DNA of 8,993 bases, from positions 1-8,993 of the forward strand of contig JAIDKP010000029.1 of the NCBI GenBank assembly GCA_029051445.1, in the 5' to 3' direction. The position numbers and the translations under genes were made by a program. Shown here piece by piece: positions 6,752 to 8,993 of this stretch; position 1 is the first letter of the stretch; each line of letters begins with the position of its first letter. This DNA is from Muribaculaceae bacterium. GTDB taxonomy: Bacteria; Bacteroidota; Bacteroidia; Bacteroidales; Muribaculaceae. The notes beneath the pieces were generated by a model. It searched no databases. It was given only the letters and a program-made list of their open reading frames with translations, and was not told where the DNA came from.

Positions 6752-8137
6752 ATGGACACAGCCGGAAAAAGAAAACGCCTTGTAGTGCTTGGCGGTGGAG
6801 AAAGCGGTGTAGGCGCCGCCATACTTGCCAAAGACAAAGGCATGGATGTGTTTCTGAGCGACAGCGGCACAATACCCGCCCACTACCGCCAGACTCTCAT
6901 CGACGAGAACATACCGTTTGAGGAGGGCCGTCACACAATGGACCTGATCGTCAACGCCGACGAGGTCGTAAAAAGCCCCGGCATACCTCCGACCGCCCCT
7001 CCTGTGCGCGAAGTCATCGCACGGCATATTCCGGTGATCTCCGAGATCGAGTTCGCCGGCCGCTATACCGACTCAAAAATGGTGTGCATCACCGGTTCCA
7101 ACGGCAAGACCACTACCACGCTGCTCACCTATCATATTTTCCGCAAGGCGGGTATCGATGTCGGTCTTGCCGGAAACGTAGGCAAGAGTCTGGCATTGCA
7201 GGTGTCACGTGATCCCCATGATGTCTATGTAATCGAGCTGAGTTCATTCCAGCTCGAGAACATGTATGACTTCAAAGCCAATGTGGCCGTAATGATGAAC
7301 ATCACTCCGGACCATCTTGACCGCTACGACTACACGATGCAGAACTACATCAACGCCAAGTTCCGCATTCTCAACAACATGACCGACTGCGATTCATTTG
7401 TGTTCTGGAAATACGACCCCATAATCGCCGACCAGCTCAAGCATCTTGAGACACAGGCGCGTCTTGTGCCTTTTGCCGAACACAAAGAGTCGCCCTACAC
7501 AGCCGCCTATGTCGAGGAGGAGGACGAGACCGTCATTTTCTCACCTCCCGCAGCCAACAGCACACTGCGCATGCCGCGGGCCGATCTCGCTCTGCACGGG
7601 CTACATAATCTCTACAATTCAATGGCAGCAGCTCTCTCGGCCTCTATACTCGATGTCAGAAAAGAGGCCATACGCGAGGCACTGGCCGATTTCGAGGGAG
7701 TTGAGCACCGTCTGGAATACTGCGGCACAATCAACGGAGTGCGCTATATAAATGACTCCAAAGCCACCAACGTCAACTCATGCTGGTATGCCCTCGAGAG
7801 CATGCCGTCGGGCAGAAAAAGCGTTGTTCTGATACTTGGCGGCAAGGACAAGGGAAATGATTACAGCGAGATCATGCCGCTTGTCGAGAAAAAAGTCAAG
7901 GCTATCGTAGCCATGGGCAAAGACAACACAAAGATCATAGACTACTTCGGCGGTACTGTAGCAGTAACCGACACGCATTCGCTGGCCGATGCCGTAGCCG
8001 CCTGCCGTTCGCTGGCAGAAAGCGGCGATACGGTTCTTCTGTCGCCATGCTGCGCAAGCTTTGATCTTTTCAAGAGCTACGAAGACCGGGGCGAGCAGTT
8101 CAAGAATGCAGTCGACCGACTGAAACAGGCTGAATAA
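6752..8137 (+). CDS. murD: UDP-N-acetylmuramoyl-L-alanine:D-glutamate ligase MurD
   Basis: MurD is the cytoplasmic ATP-dependent ligase that adds D-glutamate to UDP-MurNAc-L-Ala, the step before MurE. It has 461 residues, against 438 in E. coli. The N-terminal Rossmann-like domain begins with VVLGGGESGVGAAILAKDKG. The ATP loop ITGSNGKTTTT runs from 113, with Lys119. The core motifs are AGNVGKSL, IELSSFQLE, MNITPDHLDRYDY and INAKFRI, in which Lys203 is the likely carbamylated lysine. The C-terminal domain has EHRLEYCGTINGVRYINDSK with NDSKATN at 334-340, LGGKDKGNDYS, and LLSPCCASFDLFKSYEDRG. The ATG starts immediately after the mraY stop (TAAATG), so the ribosome may terminate and re-initiate at the same spot. 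The assignment is secure. Confidence 0.97.
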   Translation: MDTAGKRKRLVVLGGGESGVGAAILAKDKGMDVFLSDSGTIPAHYRQTLIDENIPFEEGRHTMDLIVNADEVVKSPGIPPTAPPVREVIARHIPVISEIEFAGRYTDSKMVCITGSNGKTTTTLLTYHIFRKAGIDVGLAGNVGKSLALQVSRDPHDVYVIELSSFQLENMYDFKANVAVMMNITPDHLDRYDYTMQNYINAKFRILNNMTDCDSFVFWKYDPIIADQLKHLETQARLVPFAEHKESPYTAAYVEEEDETVIFSPPAANSTLRMPRADLALHGLHNLYNSMAAALSASILDVRKEAIREALADFEGVEHRLEYCGTINGVRYINDSKATNVNSCWYALESMPSGRKSVVLILGGKDKGNDYSEIMPLVEKKVKAIVAMGKDNTKIIDYFGGTVAVTDTHSLADAVAACRSLAESGDTVLLSPCCASFDLFKSYEDRGEQFKNAVDRLKQAE

Positions 8138-8169
8138 AACCTACAATCACACTCCACTCTCCATCACAG
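8138..8169 (+). promoter_or_regulatory. G-poor leader before ftsW
   Basis: This 32 nt spacer has only one G, just before the ATG, and no Shine-Dalgarno sequence. It contains CTCCACTCT (8152-8160) followed by ATCAC (8163-8167), the same words in the same order as in the spacer before ftsI. A translational role is inferred, not shown. Confidence 0.35.
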
Positions 8170-8993
8170 ATGCAAGATCCATTCACATTCACACCGCCAC
8201 ATCCCGTCGATGACCGCCCGGAGGAGAGCGCAGCAGCTCCCCAGCCCAAAGCCGAGCCACTGCCCGGCCAGCAGGACAAATACTTCTGGGCGATTTACCT
8301 CATGCTTGTGGTAATCTCGGTCATCGAGCTATACAGCGCCTCATCGCGTGAGGTCGTGGCCGGAAATGTCTATCTTCCGATCATACGCCATGCGGTCATG
8401 CTCGGAGCCGGCTTTGTCATAATCCTCATCCTGTCGCGCATACCCTATCAGAAACTTATCAAGTTCATCCCCATATTTGTAGTGGGTAGTATCGTCATGA
8501 TGATCTACGTGCTCATCGCGGGCGATATTATCAACGGTGCCAGACGCAGTTTCTCCTTTGCCGGAATCAATATCCAGCCATCGGAATTCCTGAAGCTCTC
8601 GGCCGTACTGATTATCGCGCTCGTGATGTCGCGCACACAGCTCGGCAAAAACGAGGAGACACGCACGCGCGGCGTAAAGATCGTGGCTGCGATGGTTCTG
8701 ATCATGGGCGGTCTGCTTTTCACGCAGGGACTCACCAACACAATACTCCTGATGGCCATAAGCTTCTCAATGATGATCGTCGGGGGCATACAGTTGAAAA
8801 AGCTCGGTGCCGTGCTGATTGTCTATGTACTTGTGGCAGGAGCGGCCTATCTTGTGAAAGAGCATAACGCCGATGTGCGTGTAGGACGCCAGACGACCTG
8901 GGTGGAACGCATGAAACGCTTTACCGACAAATCGGTGCCGAAATACGAACAGCCGATCGATGCCAACAACCGTCAGGAAATGTATGCCTACAT
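8170..8993 (+). CDS. ftsW: Septal peptidoglycan glycosyltransferase FtsW (SEDS family), N-terminal part
   Basis: FtsW is the SEDS-family lipid II polymerase of the divisome and works with FtsI. The frame stays open to the right edge, so 274 codons are visible and the stop is missing. Residues 1-37 form a proline-rich hydrophilic cytoplasmic tail with nine prolines. Membrane helices follow from about residue 38 (YFWAIYLMLVVISVIELYSA). The SEDS signature is present as NGARRSFSF from Asn122, then INIQPSEFLKLS with Gln136-Glu139. The visible end (VGRQTTWVERMKRFTD) corresponds to the start of the large extracytoplasmic loop before the catalytic part, and the catalytic aspartate should lie beyond the window. 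The start at 8170 is the first ATG before the tail; the next in-frame ATG (residue 44) lies inside the first helix. The paralogue RodA is the alternative, but the dcw context after murD supports FtsW. Confidence 0.93.
   Translation, partial: MQDPFTFTPPHPVDDRPEESAAAPQPKAEPLPGQQDKYFWAIYLMLVVISVIELYSASSREVVAGNVYLPIIRHAVMLGAGFVIILILSRIPYQKLIKFIPIFVVGSIVMMIYVLIAGDIINGARRSFSFAGINIQPSEFLKLSAVLIIALVMSRTQLGKNEETRTRGVKIVAAMVLIMGGLLFTQGLTNTILLMAISFSMMIVGGIQLKKLGAVLIVYVLVAGAAYLVKEHNADVRVGRQTTWVERMKRFTDKSVPKYEQPIDANNRQEMYAY

Noticed and set aside
544..8993. Frameshifts, mobile elements, CRISPR arrays, tRNAs or terminators within the cluster
   Set aside because: All seven plus-strand frames are intact and in normal family order apart from the window-edge cut in ftsW. 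I found no repeat arrays, insertion sequence ends, tRNA-like folds or hairpins followed by T-runs in the spacers.

Overview
The window is a stretch of a bacterial chromosome carrying the front half of a division and cell wall (dcw) cluster, almost certainly from the phylum Bacteroidota. The best placing is order Bacteroidales, possibly a Muribaculaceae-like gut lineage; the family is a guess from protein style only. The evidence is the gene order without murF between murE and mraY, the diverged FtsL-like protein, an FtsI with a C-terminal PASTA domain, an enlarged MraY, genes mostly lacking Shine-Dalgarno sequences, and a promoter resembling the Bacteroidota TTTG / TAnnTTTG consensus.

Layout. 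Positions 1-248 (minus strand) hold the first 82 codons of an exported helical protein that runs off the left edge. Positions 249-543 are an AT-rich divergent intergenic region with candidate promoters facing both ways and a heptamer present three times. From 544 to the right edge, seven genes lie on the plus strand, tightly packed: rsmH (544-1485), ftsL-like (1478-1825), ftsI (1859-3946), murE (3973-5454), mraY (5477-6751), murD (6752-8137) and the 5' part of ftsW (8170-8993, cut by the window end). Spacings are -8, 33, 26, 22, 0 and 32 nt, and I see no terminator between them, so they probably form one transcription unit.

How they work together. MurD and MurE add D-Glu and meso-diaminopimelate to the UDP-MurNAc peptide. 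MraY transfers the finished muramyl-pentapeptide to undecaprenyl phosphate. FtsW polymerises the resulting lipid II at the septum, FtsI crosslinks it, and the FtsL-like protein is expected to help hold the FtsW-FtsI pair in the divisome. RsmH modifies 16S rRNA and is a habitual member of this cluster.

I found no hidden new system. The most useful second looks are the absence of mraZ ahead of rsmH, the repeated heptamer near both divergent promoters, and a matching G-poor leader before ftsI and ftsW, which encode the two halves of the septal synthase.
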